DNA of 64,000 nt from Nevskia sp. (GTDB lineage: Bacteria; Pseudomonadota; Gammaproteobacteria; Nevskiales; Nevskiaceae): positions 1-64,000 of the forward strand of contig JARLJS010000048.1 of NCBI GenBank assembly GCA_031291075.1, in the 5' to 3' direction. A model generated the notes under the pieces. It made no database searches, had not been told where the DNA came from, and saw nothing but the letters and a program-made list of their open reading frames with translations. Made by a program: the position numbers and the translations under genes. Positions 15,730 to 26,408 of this stretch are shown piece after piece (position 1 is the first letter of the stretch; every line of letters starts with the position of its first letter).

Positions 15730-18726
15730 TCAGAAATCGACTTTCGCGCTGAACTCCACGCGCTGCCCCGGCAGCACCGTGGCCATGTTGTTGCTGGCGT
15801 CGGTGCTGCGTGCCCGGAAGTACAGCTCGTTGCCGATGTTGTAGCCGTTCAGCTTGAAGTGCAGCCGCTGCATATCCCAGCTCAACCCGGCGTTGAACAC
15901 CAGCGAGCTGGGCAGCACCACGCTCTGCAGCCGGTCGAGGTAGGTGGACGACAGCCAGGTGCCGCCGGCGTGGAAGCCGAAGCCGCGGCCGAGCAGTGCG
16001 AAGGCGTTGAGGCCGAACTGGCGTTCCGGATCGCCGGTGCGCTTGGAGTATCTGCCCAGCAGGGAGGGCGGGATGGTCATCAGAGTGCGGCCGCCGTAGA
16101 GGAAGGCCTCGGCCGGATAGATCACCTTCCCTGTCGCGGGATCGGTCACGTCCTTGAAGCCGAGTTCGCGGCCGTTGAGTTCGACCATCTCCTGGCTGTT
16201 GAGCAGATACTTGGAAGTCTGGTAGAGGGCGTAGCCGTCCAGCTCGTAGCGCTTCGACGGCGCCCACCTGAGCTGGGTCTCGACCCCGCCGGCACGCGTT
16301 CTCGTCACGTACGCCGAGCCGGCGGGGCTGCTCGGCGGCGCCACGTCGGTGCGGGTCTGCTGGAACACGGAAGTCGCTGCGTACAACCGGTCGTCGAACA
16401 GGCTGGCCTTGATCCCCGCCTCCTTCAGATGCGAGGTGCCGACGAAGCCCCCGGGCGCATTGATGATGGGCACGCTCAGCACGTCGTTGATGTCGTCCAG
16501 CACCCGGGCCGACTGGGCGATCGTGACGTAGGGGTGCAAACCGTACGGCAGCTTCTGCGACAGGCTCAGGCTCCACGACGTGCCGGAGTTCCAGCCGCCG
16601 GCCGAATCGTAGGGCAGCCAGCCGCCCGGGGCCGCCGGGGTGCCGGCCCCCTGGTTGAAGCGCTGGTAGTCCCTGCCGCTGGCCTGGGCGCCATCCCAGC
16701 GTCCGCCGGCGAGCAGGTCGGTGCCGCTGCGGGCGTTCAGGTCGACCATCATGCCCGCGCCGAACTCGTCGTAGGAACTCTTGCGGTTGATCGTGGCCGG
16801 GGCCCCGGTTGCGTAGGACGGGTTGTCCACCCAATTCCAGAAGCTGGTGTTGGGGTAGAGGCGTCCTGCGTTGGGTCCCATCACATCCTGCCGGTAGTCG
16901 AAGTCGTCGCCGGAGCTGATGATGGCGGCGCGCGTCAGCCGGTACCTGAGCGAGCCGGAACCGTCGACGTGCAGCCAGGCCGGCAGCAGCAGGGCGGGCA
17001 CGCGGCGCGTGACCGTCAGCTTGTCCTCCAGCGCGTGCATGTCCAGGAATTCGCCGTAAGGCAGGTAGGAATCCTTGGTCTGGGTCAGATTGTCGAGGAA
17101 GACCTGGTTCTTGGTGGTGAACTCGGGGTTCGCGTCGTCGATCAGGTCGAAGTAATAGAGCCAGACGTCGGCGTCCTGCCGCCGCTCGAAGGCGCCGTTG
17201 CGGTGCCAGTTGACCTGGGTGTAGCCGACCGTGCGCGGGTCGAGCACGAAGCCTGCCGGCAGGTGGCCGGAGATCGGCAGCGGCCCGCCCGCACCCTGCA
17301 CGCGCAACTGACCGGTGGGATCGGCTTCCGGATGTTGGTTCAGGTAGTCCAGCATCGATTGCGGGATGCCGGCCTTCACCGGGAACTGCCCCAGTGGATA
17401 GGGCATGCCCGTGGCCGCGTTGATCGGCCAGGCGTAGTACTGAAGGAGCGGTTGGTTGCCCGAGCTCACGGCGCCCACCACCGGCGAATTGCGGTGCTCG
17501 TCGAGGAAACCGATGCGGCCGTCCCCGTTCGAGTCCAGGCTCACCAGCGGCGAGCCGGTGATGTACCGGCCGTGGTCGACGAGATCCTGGGTTCCCCGGT
17601 TCATGTAAGAGCCGGAGGTGTTGGAGTTCTGGTACTGGACGCCTGACTCCAGCCGGAACGGCCCGACGAAGTTGTTCAGGCTGGTGCTCGCCTGGATGAT
17701 CTTCTGCCGCACGCCCACCTGCTCCACGAAGTCGTCGGAGTTCTCGGCCAGGGCGTAGAGGTAGTAGCCGCCCTGCTTGCCCTCCAGCGAGTAGGGCTGG
17801 CCGAGTCCGGCCTGCGCCATCCGGTTCTGGTAGGAGCCGTAGGAGGCCTCGACGAAGCCCTGCAGCTCCGGGAGGTAGGCGCCGGACTGGGCGCGCGCGG
17901 ACTTGGGCGTCATGTTCACGTAGCCACCCATGGCGCCCATCCCGTAGATCGGCGACGGCGGTCCCTCCACGATCTCCAGCGAGTTCATCGCCACCAGATC
18001 GGTGCGCGCGTGACCCTGGAAGGTCAGGCGCTTCATGCCGCGGAAGTAAACGTCGGCGGCGACGCTGCGTACGTTGATGCCGCCCTGCAGATCGTAGCGC
18101 GTGGTGGTGAAGGTGCCGGGCACCACCCGCAGCATGTCCTCGATGGTGGAGATGCCCTGCAGGTTCAACTGTTCGCCGCTGATGGTGGAAACGGTGCGCG
18201 GCGTTTCCAGCAGGGATTTGTTGAAGCCGAGCGCGAAGTCGCTGACCTGCCCGGCGGGCGAGGGCCAATGGCTTGCGGTGACGCGGACTTCGCTGAGCTG
18301 CGTGACGCCGGCGGGCTTCGGGGAGCCGGGAGCGGATTGCCCGCGCCAGCTGGAGTCAACCTGCTGCGGTTCCGGCGTGGCCGCCGGAATGCTTTGCAGC
18401 ACCACGGTTTTCGCGTTGATGTAGCTCCAGGAGATACCCGACCCGGACAGCAGCTGGTCGAGAACAATCTCCGCTTTGAACTGGCCCGCCACGCGAGCCG
18501 CACGCTTGCCGACCACCAGGTCCTGGTCGTAGGCCACCTGGAGCCCGCTTTGTTCGCCGAAGCGGTCCAGCGCGTCGGCCAGGCTGCCGGCGGGAATGTC
18601 GAATGTCACGGTGGTCGTGGCGGGAGGTTCCGCAAGTGCATAGCCGACGGAGTTCAAGGTCGCGGCCGCGATGATCAGCCCGCCGGCGAACAGGCTTGAG
18701 CGGCCCCCGCTCCGTGTATCCGGCAT
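15730..18726 (-). CDS. TonB-dependent transducer with STN signalling domain and EF-hand-like loop
   Basis: A 998-residue FecA-like receptor. After a signal peptide (~residues 1-31, SVGYALAEPP) comes an STN domain (~36-105: FDIPAGSLADALDRFGEQSG), which in this family touches the FecR anti-sigma factor. The plug (YDLQGGINVRSVAADVYFRG, IEDMLRVVPGT) and barrel follow, ending EFSAKVDF. The outer loop at residues 398-410 reads DSNGDGRIGFLDE, a canonical calcium-binding EF-hand/dockerin-type loop, rare in such receptors. FecR and FecI are encoded directly upstream on the same strand, so this is most likely their partner. The ATG at 18726 is picked because the signal peptide starts there; the frame is open 61 codons further upstream. 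Confidence 0.92.
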   Translation of the reverse strand: MPDTRSGGRSSLFAGGLIIAAATLNSVGYALAEPPATTTVTFDIPAGSLADALDRFGEQSGLQVAYDQDLVVGKRAARVAGQFKAEIVLDQLLSGSGISWSYINAKTVVLQSIPAATPEPQQVDSSWRGQSAPGSPKPAGVTQLSEVRVTASHWPSPAGQVSDFALGFNKSLLETPRTVSTISGEQLNLQGISTIEDMLRVVPGTFTTTRYDLQGGINVRSVAADVYFRGMKRLTFQGHARTDLVAMNSLEIVEGPPSPIYGMGAMGGYVNMTPKSARAQSGAYLPELQGFVEASYGSYQNRMAQAGLGQPYSLEGKQGGYYLYALAENSDDFVEQVGVRQKIIQASTSLNNFVGPFRLESGVQYQNSNTSGSYMNRGTQDLVDHGRYITGSPLVSLDSNGDGRIGFLDEHRNSPVVGAVSSGNQPLLQYYAWPINAATGMPYPLGQFPVKAGIPQSMLDYLNQHPEADPTGQLRVQGAGGPLPISGHLPAGFVLDPRTVGYTQVNWHRNGAFERRQDADVWLYYFDLIDDANPEFTTKNQVFLDNLTQTKDSYLPYGEFLDMHALEDKLTVTRRVPALLLPAWLHVDGSGSLRYRLTRAAIISSGDDFDYRQDVMGPNAGRLYPNTSFWNWVDNPSYATGAPATINRKSSYDEFGAGMMVDLNARSGTDLLAGGRWDGAQASGRDYQRFNQGAGTPAAPGGWLPYDSAGGWNSGTSWSLSLSQKLPYGLHPYVTIAQSARVLDDINDVLSVPIINAPGGFVGTSHLKEAGIKASLFDDRLYAATSVFQQTRTDVAPPSSPAGSAYVTRTRAGGVETQLRWAPSKRYELDGYALYQTSKYLLNSQEMVELNGRELGFKDVTDPATGKVIYPAEAFLYGGRTLMTIPPSLLGRYSKRTGDPERQFGLNAFALLGRGFGFHAGGTWLSSTYLDRLQSVVLPSSLVFNAGLSWDMQRLHFKLNGYNIGNELYFRARSTDASNNMATVLPGQRVEFSAKVDF

Positions 18727-19230
18727 ATGCCTGCCGGGTGTGACCTTGCGTGGCGGGCGGACACGGATCGTCCGCAGCAAAAGCGCCAATACCGCCGCGC
18801 TGTCGCGTATTGGACAGATTTTCATGAAGAATTCTGAACAACCCACGTAAACCGGAATGGTCATCCCGGCTGTAGTTACCCGTTTCCACGAGCCCTTTAA
18901 ATCTGCCAAGCAATAATTGGTCCCTGCCGCAAAAACGGCAGAGCCTGCCCGCCGTCGAAACCGATGGACGGGGAGGATTGGAATAGAAATGGTGCCCGCC
19001 GTGCCGATGCACGGCAGCCCTTGGCAGCCTATGTGTTCGCCTGCGCCTCCCGAGTCGGTGCCGTCGTTACCCCCGGTGCTCCAGGGACAAAAGCACGTGC
19101 GAGCAGCCGCGCTCCTGCCGCTGTGCGGACCGGGTCATGTCATTGAGACGTCGAAACGGCGCCGCACCCTACCTGGGCGGGCGTGGCTTCATGCGGGGGG
19201 GCGATCGAATGGGTCTGCCGGCGCGGCCGC
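18727..19230. other. Intergenic gap between fecR and the STN receptor
   Basis: A 504-base gap where the receptor promoter, presumably driven by the FecI-type sigma factor, should lie. Reading the minus strand, GGAAAC (18887-18882) is followed 17 bases later by ATGACC; this faintly resembles ECF-type promoter spacing but is not convincing. A small hairpin at 18924-18941 is listed separately. No supportable gene is present. Confidence 0.45.
18924..18941. repeat. Small hairpin between fecR and the STN receptor
   Basis: CTGCCG-CAAAAA-CGGCAG: perfect 6-base arms and a 6-base A-rich loop, about 200 nt upstream of the receptor start. No U-tract follows on the minus strand. It may damp read-through from fecI-fecR or be incidental. 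Confidence 0.3.
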
Positions 19231-20247
19231 TCAGCCCTGGGTGGCGTTGTCTTCGTCCCGCCGGAACAGCACGATTTCCTGTCCGGCATCGACGGCGCGC
19301 ACGGGCAGCACGGCCGCAAACGCCGACACGACCAGGCCGCTGTCGCCCGCGATGAAACTGCCGCTGACCGGAAGCTCGCCCAAAGTGGCATCGCCCAGCC
19401 GCACCTTTTTGCTGGCGTAGCGGTTCACTTCCTCCAGGGCTTCGGCGAGCGGCGTGGCGCGGAAGATGAGGCGTCCGTGCGACCAGCTGGTTGCCACCTG
19501 CGGATCCACCGTGCGCTTGATCCAGGTGCCGTCGGCGAGCTTGATCTTGAGCTGATCGCCGACCTGCAGGATCTCCTGCTGCGAAGCCGCGTCGGCGGCC
19601 TCCGGCGCCACGCTGACCGAGCCATCCGTCAAGGTCACCACCACGAACTGGTCCTCGCGCTCCACCTGGAAGCGGGTGCCGATGGCGGTGACGCGCTCGC
19701 CGCCCGACGATACCGTGAATGGCCGGATGGCGTCGTGGGCCACTTCGAACAAGGCACGGCCCGCCAGCAACGAGATCTGGCGCTGGCTTACGCCCATGCG
19801 CACCTTGATGTTGCTGGCTACGTCCAGGTGGACGACCGAGCCGTCCTGCAGGGTGAGGTCGCGGTGCTCGCCGGCGGCCGTGGCATAGACCACCTCGGCG
19901 GGGCTGGTATTGATCGAGGGTGCCAGGCGGTAGCCGAGGAGGGCGACCGCCAGCCCGGCGGCAAGCGTAGCCGGAACGGCCCAGCGGCGGACACTGCCGG
20001 ACCGCGCGGCGCCGCCCATGGCATAGGCACGGCTTGCCATGGCTTGCAGCCGCGGATCCATCGTGCCGAACTGGCCCAGCACCTGGGATAACTGCTGGGC
20101 GGCCGCATAAGCTTTCTCGTGAGCCGGACTCTGACGTCTCCAGCCCTCGCAGCCAGCCCTGTCCTCCTCAGTGCAGTCGGGCGCACTAACCCGCGCGTAC
20201 CACCTGGCCGCTGCCTCCAGCACTGCGTCGTTGTTTTTTATAGGCAT
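19231..20247 (-). CDS. fecR: FecR-type anti-sigma factor
   Basis: A 338-residue inner-membrane regulator. The N-terminal cytoplasmic part (residues 1-85, WYARVSAPDCTEEDRAGCEGW) is the DUF4880-like sigma-binding region. A single span follows (~88-106, WAVPATLAAGLAVALLGYRL), then a periplasmic FecR domain (LTLQDGSVVHLDVASNIKV, FEVAHDAIRPFTV, IGTRFQV) and a C-terminal STN-like fold. In this family the periplasmic end receives the signal from the receptor and the cytoplasmic end holds or activates the sigma factor. It lies 20 nt downstream of the fecI gene on the same strand. The ATG has no strong ribosome site, so coupling is probable. Confidence 0.93.
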   Translation of the reverse strand: MPIKNNDAVLEAAARWYARVSAPDCTEEDRAGCEGWRRQSPAHEKAYAAAQQLSQVLGQFGTMDPRLQAMASRAYAMGGAARSGSVRRWAVPATLAAGLAVALLGYRLAPSINTSPAEVVYATAAGEHRDLTLQDGSVVHLDVASNIKVRMGVSQRQISLLAGRALFEVAHDAIRPFTVSSGGERVTAIGTRFQVEREDQFVVVTLTDGSVSVAPEAADAASQQEILQVGDQLKIKLADGTWIKRTVDPQVATSWSHGRLIFRATPLAEALEEVNRYASKKVRLGDATLGELPVSGSFIAGDSGLVVSAFAAVLPVRAVDAGQEIVLFRRDEDNATQG

Positions 20248-20267
20248 GTCTGTCTAGACTGGCCACG

Positions 20268-20828
20268 TTAAGCTCCACCTACCTTTTTCAGACAGACGGA
20301 AAGCGCGCGGCCTATGTGCTTTTCTACCATTTTCACCGAGATCCCGCAATGTTGCGCGATCTCCGGATAGGTCATTCCGCGGACCCGGCTGAGCAGGAAA
20401 ACCTGCTGGCATTTCGGGGGTAAATGGGCAATCGCATCGTACAGCAGCGATAGGTCCTGCATGCCGGCGACGATGCGCTCGGGAGGCGGCTGATCGGAGG
20501 CGAGCTCCAGGTCGTCGATCGACGTCTGGTCGCTGGCGCGCCGCACCTGCTCCGACCGGCCCAGGTCGTTCGCCACGTTGATGGCGATCCGGTAGAGCAT
20601 GGACGACGGCGACTGCACTTCGGTCGAGCCGTTGTACTGCATCATGCGGATGTAGGTTTCCTGGGCGACGTCGGAGGCGTCTTCCGGGGTGCGCAATCGC
20701 TTGCGCAGGAAGCGGATCAACGCGTCGTGATGACGTCGGATGACGTCCTCGACCGATAGTCCCTTGCGTACGTGCCCGCTGTCGAATGGTACGTTGCCCG
20801 CATACGCATGCTCTGTTGCATTGTTCAT
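20268..20828 (-). CDS. fecI: FecI-type ECF sigma factor
   Basis: A 186-residue ECF sigma-70 factor. Region 2 lies at about residues 28-95 (DALIRFLRKRLRTPEDASDVAQETYIRM), and region 4 at about 125-180 with its helix-turn-helix (HLPPKCQQVFLLSRVRGMTY; YPEIAQHCGISVKMVEKHIG). It should direct RNA polymerase to the neighbouring receptor promoter when the FecR partner is triggered. The length and the VEKHIGRAL motif are typical of the FecI subgroup. It is the first gene of the fecI-fecR pair. Confidence 0.93.
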   Translation of the reverse strand: MNNATEHAYAGNVPFDSGHVRKGLSVEDVIRRHHDALIRFLRKRLRTPEDASDVAQETYIRMMQYNGSTEVQSPSSMLYRIAINVANDLGRSEQVRRASDQTSIDDLELASDQPPPERIVAGMQDLSLLYDAIAHLPPKCQQVFLLSRVRGMTYPEIAQHCGISVKMVEKHIGRALSVCLKKVGGA

Positions 20829-21214
20829 GTGATCGTCTGCAATCAGACCGCCGCCCTAGTTCAGTCTCGCCCGGTTCCGCTGTGCTTCTGCCGCGTGTCG
20901 TTCGCGCCTCTGTTGTCCCCGAACCGCTTGGGCGCTGTTACGACACAGGTAGTAGAGCAGCAAGATCCATGCCGGGATTCTTTCGATAGATCCATCGGTG
21001 CTGTTCCGCCCGCTTGAAGTGGCGGTCCGGCGGGCGGAATTTCCAGGCGCGGCGCGGCTTCGGCGGGACCATGCGACCGGCTGCCGGGGTTGTCTCCGCG
21101 CTGCCCGCAGCCGCACGCGCGGCGGTAGCGGTGCGGGCCGCCATGGGAGGATATGCACTCGAAGTGGGCAGCGCGCGGTACGGCCGACCGTGTTCCGGCT
21201 GGCCGCGGCCAGGC
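20829..21214. other. Intergenic gap between glgC and fecI
   Basis: A 386-base gap between two minus-strand genes. It should contain the end of the glgC transcript and the fecI promoter. A strong inverted repeat at 21004-21039 is the only obvious structure. No gene is supportable, and no clear promoter hexamers or Fur box were seen. Confidence 0.5.
21004..21039 (-). terminator. Perfect GC-rich inverted repeat, possible glgC terminator
   Basis: TTCCGCCCGC (21004-21013) pairs perfectly with GCGGGCGGAA (21030-21039) across a 16-base loop. On the minus strand it lies ~175 nt after the glgC stop and a similar distance before fecI. There is no U-run after it, so a true intrinsic terminator is not proved; an operator or mRNA-stabilising hairpin is possible. 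Confidence 0.35.
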
Positions 21215-22471
21215 TCAGAGCAGAAGCATTTCTTTAGTCACCAGCGTGATGCCGGATTTGGTGACGTGATAGAGGTTGGAGTCCCCTGCGGGATTGTGGC
21301 CGATACTGGTGCCGTCCGGGATCTCGCAGCCTTCGTCGATGATCGCCCTGGTGATGTGGCAGTTGCGCCCGACGGTCACGTCCGGGAGCAGCAGCGAGTG
21401 TTCGATGACGCTGCCGGTTTCGACGCGCGCGTTGACGAACAGTACGGAGTGCTCGATCGCGGCGCCGGCGACGATGCAGCCTCCACTGATCAGCGAATCC
21501 ACCGCGAAGCCGCGCGCCTTGGTGTTGTTGAGGATGAATTTCGCCGGCGGCACCTGCGCGGCGTAGGTCCAGATGGGCCAGTGGTCGTCGTAGAGGTTGA
21601 GCTCCGGCAGCACGTCGGTCAGCTCCAGGTTGGCCTTCCAGTACGCGTCCACCGTGCCGACGTCGCGCCAGTAACCCTGCTTCTGCGGCAAGTAGAGATC
21701 ACGGAACGGATGGGCAAAGACCTGCGCCTCGGCGATCGCGCGCGGGATCACGTCGCGGCCGAAGTCGTGACTCGATTCGCTCACGCCCGCGTCCCGCTTC
21801 AGCAGTTCCAGCAGGAAGCGCGCGTCGAAGACGTAGATGCCCATGCTGGCCAAAGCCGTGTCGGACTTGCCCGGAATCGGCCTGGGCGAGGCGGGCTTTT
21901 CGTCGAAGCGGACGATGCGCATCTCCTCGTCGGTGCTCATCACGCCGAAATCGCACGCGTCGCTCAGCGGCACCTCCAGGCAGCCCACCGTGCACTGCGC
22001 CCCGCGCGCGACGTGCTGGGCGATCATGGGGCCGTAGTCCATCTTGTAGATGTGGTCGCCGGCCAGGATCAGGATGTGCGCCGGCTGGTGGGTCATGATG
22101 AAGTCGAGGTTCTGGTACACCGCGTCGGCGGTGCCGGCGTACCAGGAAGCAACCTCGGTGCGCTGCTCGGCCGGCAGCAGCTCGATGAACTCGCCGAACT
22201 GTCCGCGCAGGAAGCCCCAGCCCTGCTGCAGGTGGCGGATCAGCGAGTGGCTCTTGTACTGGGTCAGCACGCCGATGCGCCGTACGCCGCTGTTGATGCA
22301 GTTGGACAGCGTGAAGTCGATGATACGGAACTTGCCGCCGAAGGGTACCGCCGGCTTGGCCGTATGCGCTGTCATCTGCATCAGGCGCGAGCCGCGACCG
22401 CCCGCCATCACCAGCGCCAGGGTATCGCGCGTGGCACGGCTGACGAAACGGGATTCGGGTGGGTGGAGCAA
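21215..22471 (-). CDS. glgC: Glucose-1-phosphate adenylyltransferase
   Basis: A 418-residue ADP-glucose pyrophosphorylase, which makes ADP-glucose from glucose-1-phosphate and ATP in the first committed step of bacterial glycogen synthesis. The N-terminal nucleotidyltransferase motif reads [12 protein letters not shown]. The catalytic and substrate loops are present ([33 protein letters not shown]), and a C-terminal left-handed beta-helix is indicated by [17 protein letters not shown] and [11 protein letters not shown]. The length is normal. It is divergent from the glgA operon, sharing a 254-base control region. Confidence 0.96.
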   Translation of the reverse strand: MLHPPESRFVSRATRDTLALVMAGGRGSRLMQMTAHTAKPAVPFGGKFRIIDFTLSNCINSGVRRIGVLTQYKSHSLIRHLQQGWGFLRGQFGEFIELLPAEQRTEVASWYAGTADAVYQNLDFIMTHQPAHILILAGDHIYKMDYGPMIAQHVARGAQCTVGCLEVPLSDACDFGVMSTDEEMRIVRFDEKPASPRPIPGKSDTALASMGIYVFDARFLLELLKRDAGVSESSHDFGRDVIPRAIAEAQVFAHPFRDLYLPQKQGYWRDVGTVDAYWKANLELTDVLPELNLYDDHWPIWTYAAQVPPAKFILNNTKARGFAVDSLISGGCIVAGAAIEHSVLFVNARVETGSVIEHSLLLPDVTVGRNCHITRAIIDEGCEIPDGTSIGHNPAGDSNLYHVTKSGITLVTKEMLLL

Positions 22472-22668
22472 GGCGAGGTTCCTTATATTCAGTGACTGGG
22501 CGCCGCTGCGTGGACTTGCGCGTGCCAGGCGAAAGATGCGTTGGACAAGATGGCCTTCCGTTCGAACATACTATGCGGACACCCCGATGACGCGACGTTC
22601 ACCGTCCCCCCCGGCCTGAGGCTTCCTATCCTACGCCGGATGTGTGACGGTAGCGGTAATGTGTCCGC

Positions 22669-22674
22669 TCTAAT
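22669..22674 (+). promoter_or_regulatory. Possible -10 element of the glgA operon
   Basis: TCTAAT (5 of 6 matches to TATAAT) lies 51 bases before the glgA start, in the 254-base region shared with divergent glgC. The best -35 candidate, GTGACG at 22644-22649, is 19 bases away, which is long. No other regulatory site was recognised in this region. Confidence 0.25.
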
Positions 22675-22725
22675 GTGGTGCATGCGAAAACAATGCCAAA
22701 TCCGGCGAAGGGAGACTTGGGTTCG

Positions 22726-24173
<1,448 letters not shown>

Positions 24174-24177
<4 letters not shown>

Positions 24178-26408
24178 GCAAGTCGATGCGTAAGGGGCAC
24201 CAAGCGGAACCTCCATTCGATGCCGCCGCGGCGGCGGCCCTGGTGCGCGGGGAGCTGAAAGATCCCTTCGCGGTGCTGGGGCCGCATCGCGATGGCGCCG
24301 GCGTGACAGTGCGCGCCTTCCTGCCCGGCGCGGAGGCGGTCGAGGCGGTGGCGCGCGACGGCGGCGCTTCCCTGGGGACGTTGCTCCCGGTGCCGCCGGA
24401 GGGGCTGTTCGCCGGCCGCCTGCAGGCCGATACGGCCTATAGCCTGCGCATCCGCTGGCCCAGCGGAATGCAGGAGACCGAAGACCCCTATGCCTTCGGC
24501 CTGCTGCTGGGCGAGATGGATCTGCATCTGCTGGCGGAAGGGCGGCACCAGGAACTCGGCCGCTGCCTGGGCGCGCATCCGATGACAGTGGATGGCGTCG
24601 CCGGCGTACGTTTCGCCGTGTGGGCGCCCAACGCCCGCCGGGTCGCGGTGATCGGCGACTTCAATGGCTGGGACAGCCGCCGCCATGGCATGCGGCTGCG
24701 CCACGATGCCGGTGTGTGGGAATTGTTCGTGCCGCGCCTGGGCGTGGGCGAGGTCTACAAATACGAAGTGCTCGGCGCGGATGGCGGCCGGCACCTCAAG
24801 GCCGACCCGGTGGCCTGGTGCACCGAGCTGCCGCCGGCGACCGCCTCGGTGGTCGCCGATACCGCCGCCGCTTTCCGCTGGACCGACCAGAAGTGGCTCG
24901 AATCGCGTCGCGCGCGGCAGTCGCTGGGCGCTCCAATATCGATCTACGAGGTGCACGTCGGTTCCTGGCAGCGCGACATCTACGCCGGCGGCCGCTGGCT
25001 GAACTGGGACGAACTGGCGCAGCGGCTGGTGCCCTACGTGGCCGACCTCGGCTTCACCCATATCGAGCTGCTGCCGATCATGGAGCACCCCTTCGGCGGC
25101 TCCTGGGGCTACCAGCCGCTGGCGATGTTCGCGCCGACGGCGCGCTACGGCACGCCGGAGGGCTTCGCCCGCTTCGTCGACGCCTGCCACGCGGCAAACA
25201 TCGGCGTCCTGCTCGACTGGGTGCCGGCGCATTTCCCCAGCGACTCGCACGGCCTGGGCCGCTTCGATGGCACCGCCCTGTACGAGTATGCCGACCCGCG
25301 CGAAGGTCTCCATCCCGACTGGGGCACGCTGATCTACAACTTCGGCCGCCACGAGGTGGCCGGTTTCCTCATCGGCAGCGCGCTGCACTGGATCGAGCAC
25401 TACCACGTGGACGGGCTGCGCGTCGACGCCGTGGCCTCGATGCTCTACCGCGACTACAGCCGCAATCCGGGCGAGTGGGTGCCCAACGTGCATGGCGGGC
25501 GCGAGAACCTCGACGCCGTGGAATTCGTCCGGCGCCTCAACCAGACGGTGGCGCAGCGCTGCCCCGGCGCAATCGTGGTGGCGGAGGAATCCACCTCCTG
25601 GCCCGGCGTGACGCGCGACCCGGCCTACGGCGGCCTCGGCTTCGCCTACAAGTGGAACATGGGCTGGATGCACGACACCCTGCATTACATGAAGCTGGAT
25701 CCGGTGTACCGCGGCTATCACGACCGCGACCTGACGTTCGGGCTGATGTACGCCTTCAGCGAGCACTTCATGCTGCCGCTGTCGCACGACGAGGTGGTGC
25801 ACCTCAAGCGCTCGCTGTTCAGCAAGATGTCGGGCGACCGCTGGCAGCAGTTCGCCAACCTGCGTGCCTACCTCGGACTGATGTGGGGCTACCCGGGCAA
25901 GAAGCTGCTGTTCATGGGGGCGGAGCTCGCGCAGGAACGCGAATGGGATCACGACAGCGAGCTGCAGTGGCACCTGCTCGCCGACCCCCGGCACCGCGGC
26001 GTGCAGAACCTGGTGCGCGACCTCAACCGGCTCTATGTGGCGGAGCCCGCGCTGCACGCCGGCGATTGTCACGGTCACGGCTTCCGCTGGGTGGTGGTCG
26101 ACGACCGCGAGAACTGCGTGTTCGCCTGGCTGCGCCATGATCCGCAGGGCGGGACTCCGGTCCTGGTGGTCTGCAACATGACGCCGGTGCCACGGCATCA
26201 CTACCGGGTCGGTGTGCCCCAGGGCGGTCGCTGGCGCGAGCTGCTCAACACCGATGCCGGGCACTACGCCGGCAGCAACATGGGCAACGCCGGTGCGATC
26301 CTTGCGGAAACCGATTCCGCCCGCAAGGCCAGCCACGGCCTGCCGGAGTCTCTGGTGCTGACGCTGCCGCCCCTGGCCACCCTGATGCTGCGCCCGGAGA
26401 CGCCGTGA
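24174..26408 (+). CDS. glgB: 1,4-alpha-glucan branching enzyme
   Basis: A 744-residue GH13 branching enzyme that makes alpha-1,6 branches in glycogen. It has the full N-terminal region (two beta-sandwich modules, ~residues 20-250), the TIM-barrel core with catalytic [12 protein letters not shown] (nucleophile Asp), VVAEEST (Glu) and LSHDEV (Asp), and a C-terminal beta-domain. The start is taken as TTG at 24174, which overlaps the glgA stop by 4 nt and follows GGTGGG at a good distance; ATG at 24186 is the alternative. It overlaps glgX by 4 nt (GTGA). Confidence 0.95.

Noticed and set aside
18859-18887. FecI-type promoter GGAAAC-N17-ATGACC upstream of the STN receptor
   Set aside because: The -10 part does not fit a known consensus; kept only as a remark in the gap description.
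22641-22665. CRP site in the glgC/glgA control region (TGTGACGGTAGCGG)
   Set aside because: Only the left half-site is present; the right half reads CGGTA, not TCACA.
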